A stretch of 64,000 bases of DNA, taken from Actinomadura sp. NBRC 104425. GTDB taxonomy: Bacteria; Actinomycetota; Actinomycetes; Streptosporangiales; Streptosporangiaceae. Positions 35,312 through 44,842 of the stretch are shown piece by piece (the first letter of the stretch is position 1; each line of letters opens with the position of its first letter). Below the pieces are notes generated by a model that made no database searches, was not told the DNA's origin, and saw nothing but the letters and a program-made list of their open reading frames with translations. Made by a program: the position numbers and the translations under genes. Where the stretch lies: assembly GCF_030269545.1 (NCBI RefSeq), contig NZ_BSTN01000014.1, positions 1 to 64,000 of the forward strand, read 5' to 3'.

Positions 35312-36256
35312 GTGATTTTCACCGGGGGAGCCGTCGAGCTCCACGGCCATCGGGGAGCACGGGGACTTCGACCGGAGAACACTCTGGCGGGTTTCGCGCA
35401 CGCCCTGGAAATCGGCGTCGACGCCATCGAGCTCGACGTCGGCATCACCGCCGACGGCGTGGTGGTGCTGAACCACGACCAGGTGCTGTCCCCGGTGACA
35501 CTGGCGGACACCGCGCCGGTGCATCCCGGCGACCCGATGTTCCCGTACGTGGGCAGGGCCATCCGCGATCTGACGCTGGCGCAGGTCAAGACGCTGGAGG
35601 CCGGGGTGCGCCGACCGCTGGACGACGACGACCCGTTCGTGCTGACGCAGCTTCCGACGCCGGGCACCGCCCTGCCGACGCTGGCCGAGGCCTGCGCGCT
35701 GCTGAGCGGCGCGTACGGCGTCGTTCTCGCCGTCGAGCTGAAGACGGACCCGAGCTGGCCGGACGCCGACGTGGAGCGCTTCACGGCCGCCGTCGCGGAG
35801 GTCCTGGCGGAGTACGGGCTGACGGGCCGCAGCCGCCTGCTGGCGTTCGACTGGCGGGTGCTGACGGCGGCGCGGCGGCACGCCCCCGCCGCCGGACGGG
35901 TCGCGCTGGTGGAGCGGCGCACGCTCGTGCCGGGCTCCCCGTGGCTGGCCGGGATGGCGCCCGACGACCCCGCCGGCAGCGCCCTGCGGATCGGCGCGAC
36001 GGCGCTGTCACCCGAGCACCACCTGACCACGCCCGTGCTGGTGGACGAGGCGCAGACGCTGGCGCTTCCGGTGGTGGTGTGGACGGTGAACGAGCCGGCG
36101 GAGATGTCGCGGTTCATCGGCTACGGCGTGGACGCGATCGTCACCGACTACCCCGACCGGCTGCGCACCGTCCTCGCCGAGCACGGCCTGCCGCTGCCGA
36201 AGCCCATCACAGCCAGCCGTTGCGCCGGAAGCCCCGGTACAGCGACACACAGGTGA
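35312..36256 (+). CDS. glpQ: Glycerophosphodiester phosphodiesterase
   Basis: Hydrolyses glycerophosphodiesters from phospholipid turnover to glycerol-3-phosphate. The 314-aa protein has the GDPD signature HGHRGARGLRPENTLAGF (catalytic His), the metal site DAIELDVGITADGVVVLNHD, VVLAVELKTD and the C-terminal VVVWTVNEPAEM. No signal peptide, so it is a cytoplasmic form. GTG start at 35312. Its last 50 bp overlap the convergent corA gene, so the tail (GSPGTATHR) is read antisense to the CorA C-terminus. Confidence 0.94.
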   Translation: MIFTGGAVELHGHRGARGLRPENTLAGFAHALEIGVDAIELDVGITADGVVVLNHDQVLSPVTLADTAPVHPGDPMFPYVGRAIRDLTLAQVKTLEAGVRRPLDDDDPFVLTQLPTPGTALPTLAEACALLSGAYGVVLAVELKTDPSWPDADVERFTAAVAEVLAEYGLTGRSRLLAFDWRVLTAARRHAPAAGRVALVERRTLVPGSPWLAGMAPDDPAGSALRIGATALSPEHHLTTPVLVDEAQTLALPVVVWTVNEPAEMSRFIGYGVDAIVTDYPDRLRTVLAEHGLPLPKPITASRCAGSPGTATHR

Positions 36257-37313
36257 CCGCGATGATCCCGAGGACCATCGGGTAGCCGTACTTCCACTTC
36301 AGCTCGGGCATGAACTCGAAGTTCATGCCGTAGATACCGGCGATCGCGGTGGGCACCATGAACAGCGCTCCCCATGCGGAGATGCGCCGCATGTCCTGGT
36401 TGTCGCCGACGGTCACCTGCGTCATGTGCGCCTGCAGGATCGGGTTGAGCAGCTCGTCGTAGGACTCGACCTGCTCGCGCACGCGGGTCAGGTGGTCCTC
36501 GACGTCGCGCAGGTACTCCTTGATCTCGGCGGGCACGAAGCGCCGACCGGACAGGTTGCGCAGCGGCCCGGCCAGCGGCCCGACGGCCCGCTTGAGCTGG
36601 ATGACCTCGCGCTTGAGCCGGTAGATGCGGCGGGACTCGTCGCTGCGGTCGGGGGAGAACACCGCCTCCTCGACCTCGTCGATGTCGTCCTGGACGGCGT
36701 CGGCGACGCACACGTACGCGTCGACGACGCTGTCGGCGATGGCGTGCACGACGGCGGCCGGGCCGAGCGCCAGGCGCTCGGGGTTCTTCTCCAGGCGGCG
36801 CCGCACCGGGCCGAGCTCGCCGTGGGCGCCGTGCCGCACGGTGACCACGAAGTCGGCGCCGCAGAAGATCATGATTTCGCCGGTCTCCACGACCTCGGCG
36901 CCGCCGGGCTCGCGCCGCACGTACCCGACCGTCTTCATCACCAGGAAGTGGACGTCGTCATAGCGCTCCAGCTTGGGCCGCTGGTGGGCGTGGATGGCGT
37001 CCTCGACGGCCAGGGGGTGCAGGCCGAACACGTCGGCCAGGTCGGTCAGCTCGGCGGCGGACGGCTCGTGCAGCCCGACCCAGACGAAGCCGGCGCTGTC
37101 GCCGTCGGAGGTCAGGCGGCCGTCGCGGATGAGGCGGACGGCGTCGGCGACGGTGTCGGTGGAGACCCGGTTGCCGTCGATGTAGGCGGCCCAGTCGATC
37201 ACCGCGGTGTCGCGGCGCGGGCCGTTGTCGGTGGAGGCGGACGCGTGCGGTCGTCCCCGCGTCCGGAAGAGGGACATTGTCGCGCGACCAGGACGGACCC
37301 TTGTCATGGCCAT
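36207..37313 (-). CDS. corA: Magnesium/cobalt channel CorA
   Basis: Pentameric Mg2+ channel of the CorA family: a 290-residue cytoplasmic funnel (ADVFGLHPLAVEDAIHAHQR, VRHGAHGELGPVRRRLEKNP) followed by two transmembrane helices with the selectivity signature YGMNF near residue 330 and the basic C-terminus FRRNGWL. The first Met codons (37313, 37307, 37277) all lack good ribosome-binding sites, so the exact start is uncertain. A Pro-rich upstream ORF and a GC-rich hairpin precede it. Overlaps the end of glpQ by 50 bp. Confidence 0.95.
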   Translation of the reverse strand: MAMTRVRPGRATMSLFRTRGRPHASASTDNGPRRDTAVIDWAAYIDGNRVSTDTVADAVRLIRDGRLTSDGDSAGFVWVGLHEPSAAELTDLADVFGLHPLAVEDAIHAHQRPKLERYDDVHFLVMKTVGYVRREPGGAEVVETGEIMIFCGADFVVTVRHGAHGELGPVRRRLEKNPERLALGPAAVVHAIADSVVDAYVCVADAVQDDIDEVEEAVFSPDRSDESRRIYRLKREVIQLKRAVGPLAGPLRNLSGRRFVPAEIKEYLRDVEDHLTRVREQVESYDELLNPILQAHMTQVTVGDNQDMRRISAWGALFMVPTAIAGIYGMNFEFMPELKWKYGYPMVLGIIAVTCVSLYRGFRRNGWL

Positions 37314-37367
37314 GAGGTGGCTCCTTACCCGCCGGCCACACGCGCGCAGCGCGCGCCCACCCGTGCG

Positions 37368-37484
37368 TCAGCGGGAAGAGCGCGCGAAGCCGGAGGCCGG
37401 ACGCCAGGAAGAGGCGGTCGGACGAACAGTCGGCATCGGACTGTGAGGGAGTTCCGGCGTACTGCAAGGATCGCCAGGGCTCAT
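37368..37484 (-). CDS. Proline-rich upstream ORF before corA (38 aa)
   Basis: Starts ATG 37484 behind a strong GGGAGGTGG and encodes 38 residues with eight prolines (MSPGDPCSTPELPHSPMPTV then RPTASSWRPASGFARSSR). It ends 54 bp before corA, with the GC-rich inverted repeat CGCGCGC-agc-GCGCGCG in between. Pro/Asp-rich leader peptides of Mg2+ transporter genes (mgtL) are known to sense Mg2+ through ribosome stalling. Similarity here is of composition and position only, not sequence. Confidence 0.4.
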   Translation of the reverse strand: MSPGDPCSTPELPHSPMPTVRPTASSWRPASGFARSSR

Positions 37485-37849
37485 CACGACCACCTCCCTT
37501 CACTCACGGCCGTCAGATCACAGCCTCGGTAGCGTACCAGCCGACATATAAGACGATGCGGGCAACGACTCGGTTGGCGCCGCGCGACGTGTTCGTGGTC
37601 ACTCGCCCGGGAGGGCACGCCGGGCGCCGGGGCATGTGCATTACGCCCCCCCAAGACGCCCACACCATTATCGCAACGTCTGCGGCCTCGTGCGTATGCC
37701 CTGCACAAGGACAGCCGTTGAACTGCGCTTGACGGTTTCGCACCGAGCCTTAACTCGTCTCAACCCGTCTTAGCGCGCCTTCACCCGCACCGGTTCGACC
37801 GGCATCGCCCCGCGGTCGCCCCCCCGGCGGACGGCTAAGCTCGCGTGAC
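37485..37849. other. Divergent promoter region corA / purD
   Basis: On the minus strand TTATAT (near 37550) and TACGCT (near 37535) are candidate -10 elements for corA. On the plus strand TTGACG (near 37730) and TAAGCT (37836-37841), the latter 8 nt before the purD GTG, suggest a near-leaderless purD message. No classic M-box (ykoK) sequence is visible. A 76-codon frame at 37513-37743 looks spurious. Confidence 0.45.
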
Positions 37850-39103
37850 GTGCGAGTACTCGTCCTTGGATCCGGCGGCCGTGAGCACGCGCTCGCCCGC
37901 GCCCTCAGCCTTGACCCCGCCGTCACCGCCCTGCACTGCGCGCCCGGCAACCCCGGCACCGCCGCGCTCGGCGACAACCACGCCCTGAACGCCACCGACC
38001 CCGCCGCCGTCGTCGAACTGGCCCGGCGGCTCCAGGCGGAGCTGGTGGTGGTCGGCCCCGAGGCCCCCCTGATGGCCGGGGTGGGCGACGCGCTGCGCGA
38101 GGCGGGCATCCCCTGCTTCGGCCCGGACCGCGCGGCCGCCCGCATCGAAGGGTCCAAGGCGTTCGCCAAGGAGGTCATGGCCGCCGCGGGCGTGCCGACC
38201 GCCGCGTCGCACGTCTGCGAGTCGGCGCAGCAGGCCGAGGCGGCGCTCGACGCGTTCGGCCCGCCGTACGTGGTGAAGGACGACGGCCTGGCCGCCGGCA
38301 AGGGCGTGGTCGTCACCGAGGACCGCGACGAGGCGCTGCGGCACGCCGCCGCGTGCGGGCGGGTCGTCATCGAGGAGTTCCTCGACGGCCCGGAGGTGTC
38401 GCTGTTCGCGCTGTGCGACGGCCGCAACGCCGTGCCGCTGCTGCCCGCGCAGGACTTCAAGCGCGCCTACGACGGCGGCAAGGGCCCCAACACCGGTGGC
38501 ATGGGCGCGTACACGCCGCTGCCGTGGGCGCCCGCCGACCTGGTGGACGAGGTGATGGACGCGGTGGTGCGCCCCACCGTGACCGAGCTGCGCCGCCGTG
38601 AGACGCCCTACGTCGGCGTGCTGTACGCGGGGCTGGCGCTGACGTCCAAGGGCGTGCGGGTCGTGGAGTTCAACGCCCGGTTCGGCGACCCCGAGACGCA
38701 GGTCGTGCTGGACCGCCTGGCCACCCCCCTGGGCGGCCTGCTGCAGGCGTGCGCGACCGGCGGGCTCGACCCGGCCACGCGCCTGGAGTGGCGTCCGGGC
38801 GCCGCCGTGACGGTCGTGCTGGCGGCCGAGAACTACCCGGCGTCCCCGGCCAAGGGCGACGCGATCACGGGGCTGGAGGAGGCCGCCCAGGTGCCGGACG
38901 CCTACGTGCTGCACGCCGGCACGGCCGTCGGGCCCGACGGCGGGCTGGTGTCGGCGGGCGGCCGGGTGCTGAACGTCGTCGGCACCGGCGCGGACCTGAC
39001 GCGGGCGCGCGAGCGCGCCTACGAGGCGCTCGGCCGGATCGGCCTGCGCGGCTCGCACCACCGCACCGACATCGCCCTGCAGGCCGCCGCCCAGTCCGGC
39101 TGA
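37850..39103 (+). CDS. purD: Phosphoribosylamine-glycine ligase
   Basis: ATP-grasp ligase for the second step of purine synthesis (PRA + glycine to GAR). The 417-aa protein starts VRVLVLGSGGREHALARALS, with VVGPEAPLMAGVGDALREAG, the ATP-grasp loop VVKDDGLAAGKGVVV and the signature RFGDPETQVVL. GTG 37850 has no ribosome-binding site but a -10-like element 8 nt upstream. Not in a large pur operon; purB follows 50 bp downstream on the same strand. Confidence 0.97.
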   Translation: MRVLVLGSGGREHALARALSLDPAVTALHCAPGNPGTAALGDNHALNATDPAAVVELARRLQAELVVVGPEAPLMAGVGDALREAGIPCFGPDRAAARIEGSKAFAKEVMAAAGVPTAASHVCESAQQAEAALDAFGPPYVVKDDGLAAGKGVVVTEDRDEALRHAAACGRVVIEEFLDGPEVSLFALCDGRNAVPLLPAQDFKRAYDGGKGPNTGGMGAYTPLPWAPADLVDEVMDAVVRPTVTELRRRETPYVGVLYAGLALTSKGVRVVEFNARFGDPETQVVLDRLATPLGGLLQACATGGLDPATRLEWRPGAAVTVVLAAENYPASPAKGDAITGLEEAAQVPDAYVLHAGTAVGPDGGLVSAGGRVLNVVGTGADLTRARERAYEALGRIGLRGSHHRTDIALQAAAQSG

Positions 39104-39153
39104 GGCCGCGCCCCAGGGCCCGGGCACCTCGCGCGACCTGCGAGAATCGTGGC

Positions 39154-40476
<1,323 letters not shown>

Positions 40477-40537
40477 TCCGCACCGAGCGCGCACCGCGCA
40501 CCGGCCCGGGGCGCGCGCAGCATCCCTAGGAGTCGCC

Positions 40538-41362
40538 GTGACGCTACCCGCGCGGGGGGAGGAACACCCCCGTGGAGTGCTCACCGAGCTGAACGTCTAC
40601 CCGTTCAAGAGCGGCCGTGGCACGTCCCTGCACACCGCCGAGCTGACCCCCACGGGGCTGCCGCACGACCGGGAGTTCATGCTCGTCACCCCCGAGGGGC
40701 GTTTCCTGTCGCAGCGGGACCTCCCCCGGATGGCCCTGCTGCGGCCGTCCTACGACGGGGTGGTGCTGACCGTGGAGTTCGCCGATCCCGCGGCCGGGGT
40801 CGCGCCGCTCGTCCACAAGGCCGTGGCCGACGGGCCGGTGCGCGAGGTGTACGTGCACCGGTCCGCCTGCGAGGGGATCGACCAGGGCGACGAGGCGGCC
40901 GCCTGGTTCTCGGCGGTGCTCGGCACCGACTGCCGCATGGTGCGCTTCACCGGCCACCGGGCGACCTCGCGGGGCGACGGCCGGGTGGCGTTCGCCGACG
41001 CCTACCCGCTGCTGGTGATCTCCGCCGAGTCGCTGGCGGACCTGAACGCGCGGCTGGCCGAGCCGCTGCCGATGAACCGGTTCCGGCCCAATCTGGTGAT
41101 CGAGGGGCTGGGCGCGTTCGCCGAGGACTCGGTGCGGCTGCTGCGGGTGGGGCCGACGGTGATCGAGCTGGTCAAGGCGTGCGCCCGCTGCGTGATCACC
41201 ACCACCGACCAGGACACCGGCGTACGCGGACGCGAGCCGCTGCGCACCCTCGCGTCCTACCGGACCATCGGTCGCGGCATACGCTTCGGCCAGAACGGCG
41301 TACCGCGAACCCTGGGCACCCTGACGGTCGGCGACCCCGTCGAGGTCTTGGCGGCACGGTAG
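40538..41362 (+). CDS. MOSC-domain protein
   Basis: A 274-aa protein with an N-terminal MOSC_N beta-barrel (LTELNVYPFKSGRGTSLHTA, GLPHDREFMLVTPEGRFLSQ) and the MOSC domain (MNRFRPNLVIEGLGAFAEDS, VKACARCVITTTDQDTG with the molybdenum-ligand Cys). Related to YcbX/mARC-type molybdenum enzymes that reduce N-hydroxylated compounds. GTG 40538 is preceded by AGGAG at 5 nt. Follows purB by 61 bp; convergent with the SUFU gene. Confidence 0.92.
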   Translation: MTLPARGEEHPRGVLTELNVYPFKSGRGTSLHTAELTPTGLPHDREFMLVTPEGRFLSQRDLPRMALLRPSYDGVVLTVEFADPAAGVAPLVHKAVADGPVREVYVHRSACEGIDQGDEAAAWFSAVLGTDCRMVRFTGHRATSRGDGRVAFADAYPLLVISAESLADLNARLAEPLPMNRFRPNLVIEGLGAFAEDSVRLLRVGPTVIELVKACARCVITTTDQDTGVRGREPLRTLASYRTIGRGIRFGQNGVPRTLGTLTVGDPVEVLAAR

Positions 41363-41368
41363 CGGCCG

Positions 41369-42439
41369 TCAGCCGACGACCCGGCCGGTCGCCTCGCCCG
41401 AGCGCGAGTCGCGGATGACCGACCGCTCGACGTCGATCACCAGGCCGGGCAGGGACGGCACCGTCCGGCGGCCCGCCTCGGCGGGCAGGGCGGCGGCCAG
41501 GTCGTCCAGCACGGCCTCCAGTTCGGCCTCGGGGACGGTGATCGCCAGCGCCTCGTCGTCGATCTCCACGGCGGAGTAGGCGTCGCCGGGCCGGAACCAC
41601 AGCCGCGCGTCGGTCCCCTGGACGATCAGGTCGCGGCCGTACGGCAGGCGGCGGCGCAGCGCCTCGGCGATGGACGGGGCGGGCAGCGCGCCCAAGCGGA
41701 TCGTGACCGCGTCGGCCTCCCGGGTCCAGCCCACGACGTCCACGAACACCGCGCCTTGGCTGGAACCGTCGCGCGCGGCGCCCTGCCGCACGGCCTCGGC
41801 CACGTCCGGGACCGCCATCAGCGAGGCCCGCTCGATGTCGGTGACGAACAGCGGCAGGTGCGGGCTCAGCGCTTCCAGCAGCGATTCGGTGTTCCAGCTG
41901 CGGGCCGCCTCGTATTCGTCGTAGGCGAGCCCGACCACCTGCAGGAATTCCACGCGGCCGTGCGGTGTGGAGATCGCGCCGAGTTCCGGGTCTCGGACGA
42001 ACGCGGCGGCGCGGATCGCGGTGTCGTCGCGGTCGGCGGCGATCGGGCCGTTGAGGTCGATGTGGTGCCCGGTCTCGAACCAGTTGCCCGATTGGAACAC
42101 GTACCGGCCGAGGTTCTGCAGGAAGTTGGCCGGCCAGACCGGCGGCTCGGCGTCGGCGGGCTCGGCGGGGTCACGCGCCAGCCGGAAGGTGAACTCGAAG
42201 CCCCAGCCCGATTCGTCGGGATTGTCGGATTGCTTCTCGTAAAGCTCGGTCATCCCGTAGGAAACGTAATGCCAATGCGGGACCGGGTCGTCGCGCCGAT
42301 AGGCGCTGATGCCGTCGAGCGGGTCGGGTCCGCCGAGCGCCCACTTGATGATCGCCCCCCAGTGGTAGGGCTCGGTATCGCCGTAGATTCGGGCGAGTGC
42401 ACTGTCGATCGCATCCCAGCCGGGGGAAGTTTCATCCAT
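41369..42439 (-). CDS. Suppressor-of-fused (SUFU) domain protein
   Basis: A 356-aa protein of the bacterial SUFU family: GWDAIDSALARIYGDTEPYH, PHWHYVSYGMTELYEKQSDN and WGFEFTFRLARDP in the N-terminal half are the diagnostic pattern. Bacterial members are often polymorphic-toxin immunity proteins, but no toxin gene is adjacent, so a housekeeping or orphan-immunity role cannot be told apart. The C-terminal half (GLPGLVIDVERSVIRDSRSG) looks like a separate small beta domain. Divergent from murA. Confidence 0.88.
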   Translation of the reverse strand: MDETSPGWDAIDSALARIYGDTEPYHWGAIIKWALGGPDPLDGISAYRRDDPVPHWHYVSYGMTELYEKQSDNPDESGWGFEFTFRLARDPAEPADAEPPVWPANFLQNLGRYVFQSGNWFETGHHIDLNGPIAADRDDTAIRAAAFVRDPELGAISTPHGRVEFLQVVGLAYDEYEAARSWNTESLLEALSPHLPLFVTDIERASLMAVPDVAEAVRQGAARDGSSQGAVFVDVVGWTREADAVTIRLGALPAPSIAEALRRRLPYGRDLIVQGTDARLWFRPGDAYSAVEIDDEALAITVPEAELEAVLDDLAAALPAEAGRRTVPSLPGLVIDVERSVIRDSRSGEATGRVVG

Positions 42440-42734
42440 AGACCGTCACCTTAGTCCGACATGGGGGACACGTTACGGCGAAACAGGAGACCCTGGGAGC
42501 ACTCGATCCGAACCCTGGGGGCCGACGTGCGATCTAACGAAGTGACCGGCGGAACGAGGTCCCCGGTCCGGACGTCTCAGGGGCGTCACGGTGGTTTACT
42601 TGGGCGCGCCGACGCACAGGGACACCGTCCGGCGCCTTCGGCGCACCACCCCCGTCTCCACCTGCGGGGGGCGGGCGGGCCGGTCACACATGCCTCACGA
42701 CACACCGTTTTCGCAGCTAAAGGAGTCAGTCGGG

Positions 42735-44027
42735 ATGACCATGGGCCACGAGGTCCGCTACCGCGTCAGCGGCGGGCGGCGACTGCACGGCACCGTCTTC
42801 ATCCAGGGCGCCAAGAACGCCGTCCTGCCGATGATCGGCGCCTCGCTGATGGCCGCCACGGGCCGCACGGTCCTGCGCAACGTCCCGATCATCGAGGACG
42901 TGCGGCGCGCCGTCGAACTGGCCCGGGCCGTGGGCGCCAAGGCCGAGCTGCACGAGGCCGAGCGCACCCTGGTGATCGACGCGTCCCGGTTGGACAGCCC
43001 GGTGCTGCCGGCCGACATCGCCTCCCGTTTCCGTGGTTCGTTCCTGTTCGTCCCCGCGCTGCTGCACCGGCTCGGCGAGGCGGTGATCGAGGGCGTGGGC
43101 GGCTGCAACCTGGGCAGCCGCAACCTGGACTTCCACTACAACGGCTTCAAGCGGCTCGGCGCCACCGTCACCGAGCAGATGGACGGCGGCGGCAACGGGA
43201 TCATCCACATCAAGGCCGGCGACATGCGCGGCGGCACGCTGTACTGCGACACGCCGTCGCACACCGGCACGGAGAACCTGATCATGGCTGCGGCGCTGGC
43301 CCGCGGCACCACGCTGATCAAGAACGCCGCGCTGGAGCCGGAGGTGCTCGACCACATCGCGCTGCTGCAGGCCATGGGCGCCCGCATCAGCGGCGGCGGC
43401 ACCGGCTTCATCACCGTGGAGGGCGTGGACGGGCTGAACGCCGTCGAGCACACCGTCATGCCCGACCGGATCGACGCGGGCGTGTTCGTCATGGCCGCCG
43501 CGATCACCGGGGGCGAGCTGAACCTGGTGGGCGCCTCGCTGGAGCACCTGGGCGTGGCCGCCGACAAGCTGGAGCAGATGGGCGTGGAGTTCCACCAGCA
43601 GGGCGCGGTGCTGCAGGTGCGCCGCGAGCGCCCGCTGCGGCCCATCAACGTCATCACCGACGAGTACCCCGGCTTCGCCACCGACCTGCAGTCGCCGATC
43701 ATGGCGGTGTCCTGCCTGGCCGACGGCCAGTCCTACATCTACGAGCGGATCTTCGACGGCCGCTTCAAGCTGGCCGGCGAGCTGCGCAAGATGGGCGCCG
43801 ACATCGAGGTCAACGGCAACCGCGCCAAGGTCAACGGCCCGCGTCCGCTGCGCGGCGCCGAGGTGCAGGCGCACGACCTGCGCTGCGGCAGCGCCCTGGT
43901 GCTGGCCGGGCTGGCCGCCGAGGGCGAGACCACCATCACCTCCGCCTACTACCTCGACCGCGGCCACGCCCACACCGCCGAGCGCCTGTCCCAGCTGGGC
44001 GCCGAGATCGTCCGCGAGACCCTCTGA
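42735..44027 (+). CDS. murA: UDP-GlcNAc 1-carboxyvinyltransferase MurA
   Basis: Transfers enolpyruvate from PEP to UDP-GlcNAc, the first step of peptidoglycan precursor synthesis. The 430-aa protein keeps the Lys-Asn pair (QGAKNAVLPMIGASLM) and the loop with the catalytic Cys (EGVGGCNLGSRNLDFHYNGF), the fosfomycin-target residue. I chose ATG 42735 behind AAAGGAG; ATG 42741 is equally possible, and the frame open to 42591 adds non-homologous residues. A classic T-rich terminator follows. Confidence 0.96.
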   Translation: MTMGHEVRYRVSGGRRLHGTVFIQGAKNAVLPMIGASLMAATGRTVLRNVPIIEDVRRAVELARAVGAKAELHEAERTLVIDASRLDSPVLPADIASRFRGSFLFVPALLHRLGEAVIEGVGGCNLGSRNLDFHYNGFKRLGATVTEQMDGGGNGIIHIKAGDMRGGTLYCDTPSHTGTENLIMAAALARGTTLIKNAALEPEVLDHIALLQAMGARISGGGTGFITVEGVDGLNAVEHTVMPDRIDAGVFVMAAAITGGELNLVGASLEHLGVAADKLEQMGVEFHQQGAVLQVRRERPLRPINVITDEYPGFATDLQSPIMAVSCLADGQSYIYERIFDGRFKLAGELRKMGADIEVNGNRAKVNGPRPLRGAEVQAHDLRCGSALVLAGLAAEGETTITSAYYLDRGHAHTAERLSQLGAEIVRETL

Positions 44028-44049
44028 CCCGGGCCCCGGGTTCCGCCGG

Positions 44050-44090
44050 CCGCCCGCCCGCCTCAGCGCGGCGCGGGCGGTTTGCCTTTT
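44050..44090 (+). terminator. murA intrinsic terminator
   Basis: CCGCCCGC (44050-44057) pairs with GCGGGCGG (44073-44080), followed by TTTGCCTTTT, one of the few T-tailed terminators in the window. Confidence 0.7.
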
Positions 44091-44159
44091 CACCCGGTTT
44101 CCTCCCTGTCGTCGGCCTTCTCCGGGACGCTCCGGAGCCGCATGCGTTGTCAAGATCGC

Positions 44160-44195
44160 CAGTAACGTCGCCCGCTCTGAGCGACGTCCTTACTG
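44160..44195. other. Bulged inverted repeat in the murA-sORF gap
   Basis: CAGTAACGTCGC (44160-44171) pairs with GCGACG-tcc-TTACTG (44181-44195), leaving a 3-nt bulge and a 9-nt loop. The surrounding 44096-44323 has no gene and is locally AT-richer than the rest of the window. Possible small RNA or regulatory hairpin; nothing I recognise. Confidence 0.35.
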
Positions 44196-44323
44196 ATCCG
44201 CTGCAACTCAGTCACGACCGTAACAAATTCACCGACATAGCCACCTGACACGACCGCGTTCACGCAGGGTAAGGGTAGCGGTACACAGAAGGGAAGTGTC
44301 AGCGGATCGTCGCCCGAACCGCC

Positions 44324-44542
44324 TCAGGACGGCTGACCAACGGGCGGAGGGGCGCCGCCAGACCCGGGAACGGCGCCTTCCGGGTGTCCAAACTGACGTT
44401 TCGCTTGATTTTTGGCGATGAAAACCATGAAATGGACGAAGTTCAGCCCACAGGTAAACCAAACGTACGCTAAGAGGGTCTTCCCAATGCACATCAGCGC
44501 AACTGCGGTGCTGTTGCCGCGTTTTCGGGTCTTGCCTTTCAT
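44324..44542 (-). CDS. Small membrane protein, 72 aa
   Basis: Starts MKGKTRKRGNSTAVALMCIG: a basic head, a hydrophobic segment from about residue 12 to 43 with two Cys (KTLLAYVWFTCGLNFVHFMV) and a Gly/Pro-rich tail ending PPPVGQPS. Codon third positions are less GC-biased than neighbours, suggesting either acquisition or relaxed bias. There is no Shine-Dalgarno; the ATG lies within a palindrome, and TTGTCA with a weak -10 lies upstream, so a leaderless message is possible. No family recognised. Confidence 0.55.
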   Translation of the reverse strand: MKGKTRKRGNSTAVALMCIGKTLLAYVWFTCGLNFVHFMVFIAKNQAKRQFGHPEGAVPGSGGAPPPVGQPS

Positions 44543-44561
44543 CTTCGGACGACCGAAGATG
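44540..44561. promoter_or_regulatory. Palindrome over the small-protein start codon
   Basis: Perfect 9-bp arms, CATCTTCGG (44540-44548) and CCGAAGATG (44553-44561), with loop ACGA. On the minus strand the final ATG of the stem is the start codon of the 72-aa protein. Either an operator or an RNA hairpin that hides the start. Confidence 0.5.
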
Positions 44562-44749
44562 CAGGATCAAGACTGACCGAATGGTGACAAATTACTGACT
44601 GAGGGGTCGCGTAGGTTACTTTTTCGCCGCACTCTTGATTCGATTTCGCGTCTGGGCGTCACACAACGTCGCCCTGACCCGATCTGCCCACTGAGGAACG
44701 AATCGCACGGGAACTGCGGTGCTGGGTCAGAAGGCAGGGGCGACAAGCC

Positions 44750-44842
44750 ATGAGTCAACCGTTGGGCGGAGCGTGCGTGAACGCAGGGCCGGGGCAGGGG
44801 CCCCGCCGAGGGGCCGAGCGGGCAGCGGGCGGTCGCCGATGA
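44750..44842 (+). CDS. Short upstream ORF coupled to the regulator (30 aa)
   Basis: ATG 44750 opens a 30-codon frame, MSQPLGGACVNAGPGQGPRR followed by GAERAAGGRR, whose TGA overlaps the ATG at 44839 (ATGA). GGCAGGGG lies upstream. The regulator start itself has a weak ribosome-binding site, so translational coupling or a leader-peptide role is plausible. No homology is claimed. Confidence 0.35.
   Translation: MSQPLGGACVNAGPGQGPRRGAERAAGGRR

Noticed and set aside
37513..37743. A 76-aa frame upstream of corA
   Set aside because: GTG start without ribosome-binding site, mixed codon bias and overlap with the predicted corA promoter; no recognisable family.
37314..37849. M-box (ykoK) Mg2+ riboswitch upstream of corA
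   Set aside because: Conserved M-box segments (GGTGAGGCTCCT, CTGCTGCCC) are absent on either strand.
44040..44720. tRNA or known structured RNA in the AT-richer intergenic regions
   Set aside because: No T-loop (GGTTCRA) or acceptor pairing, and no ydaO, 6C or other actinobacterial RNA motif that I can recognise.
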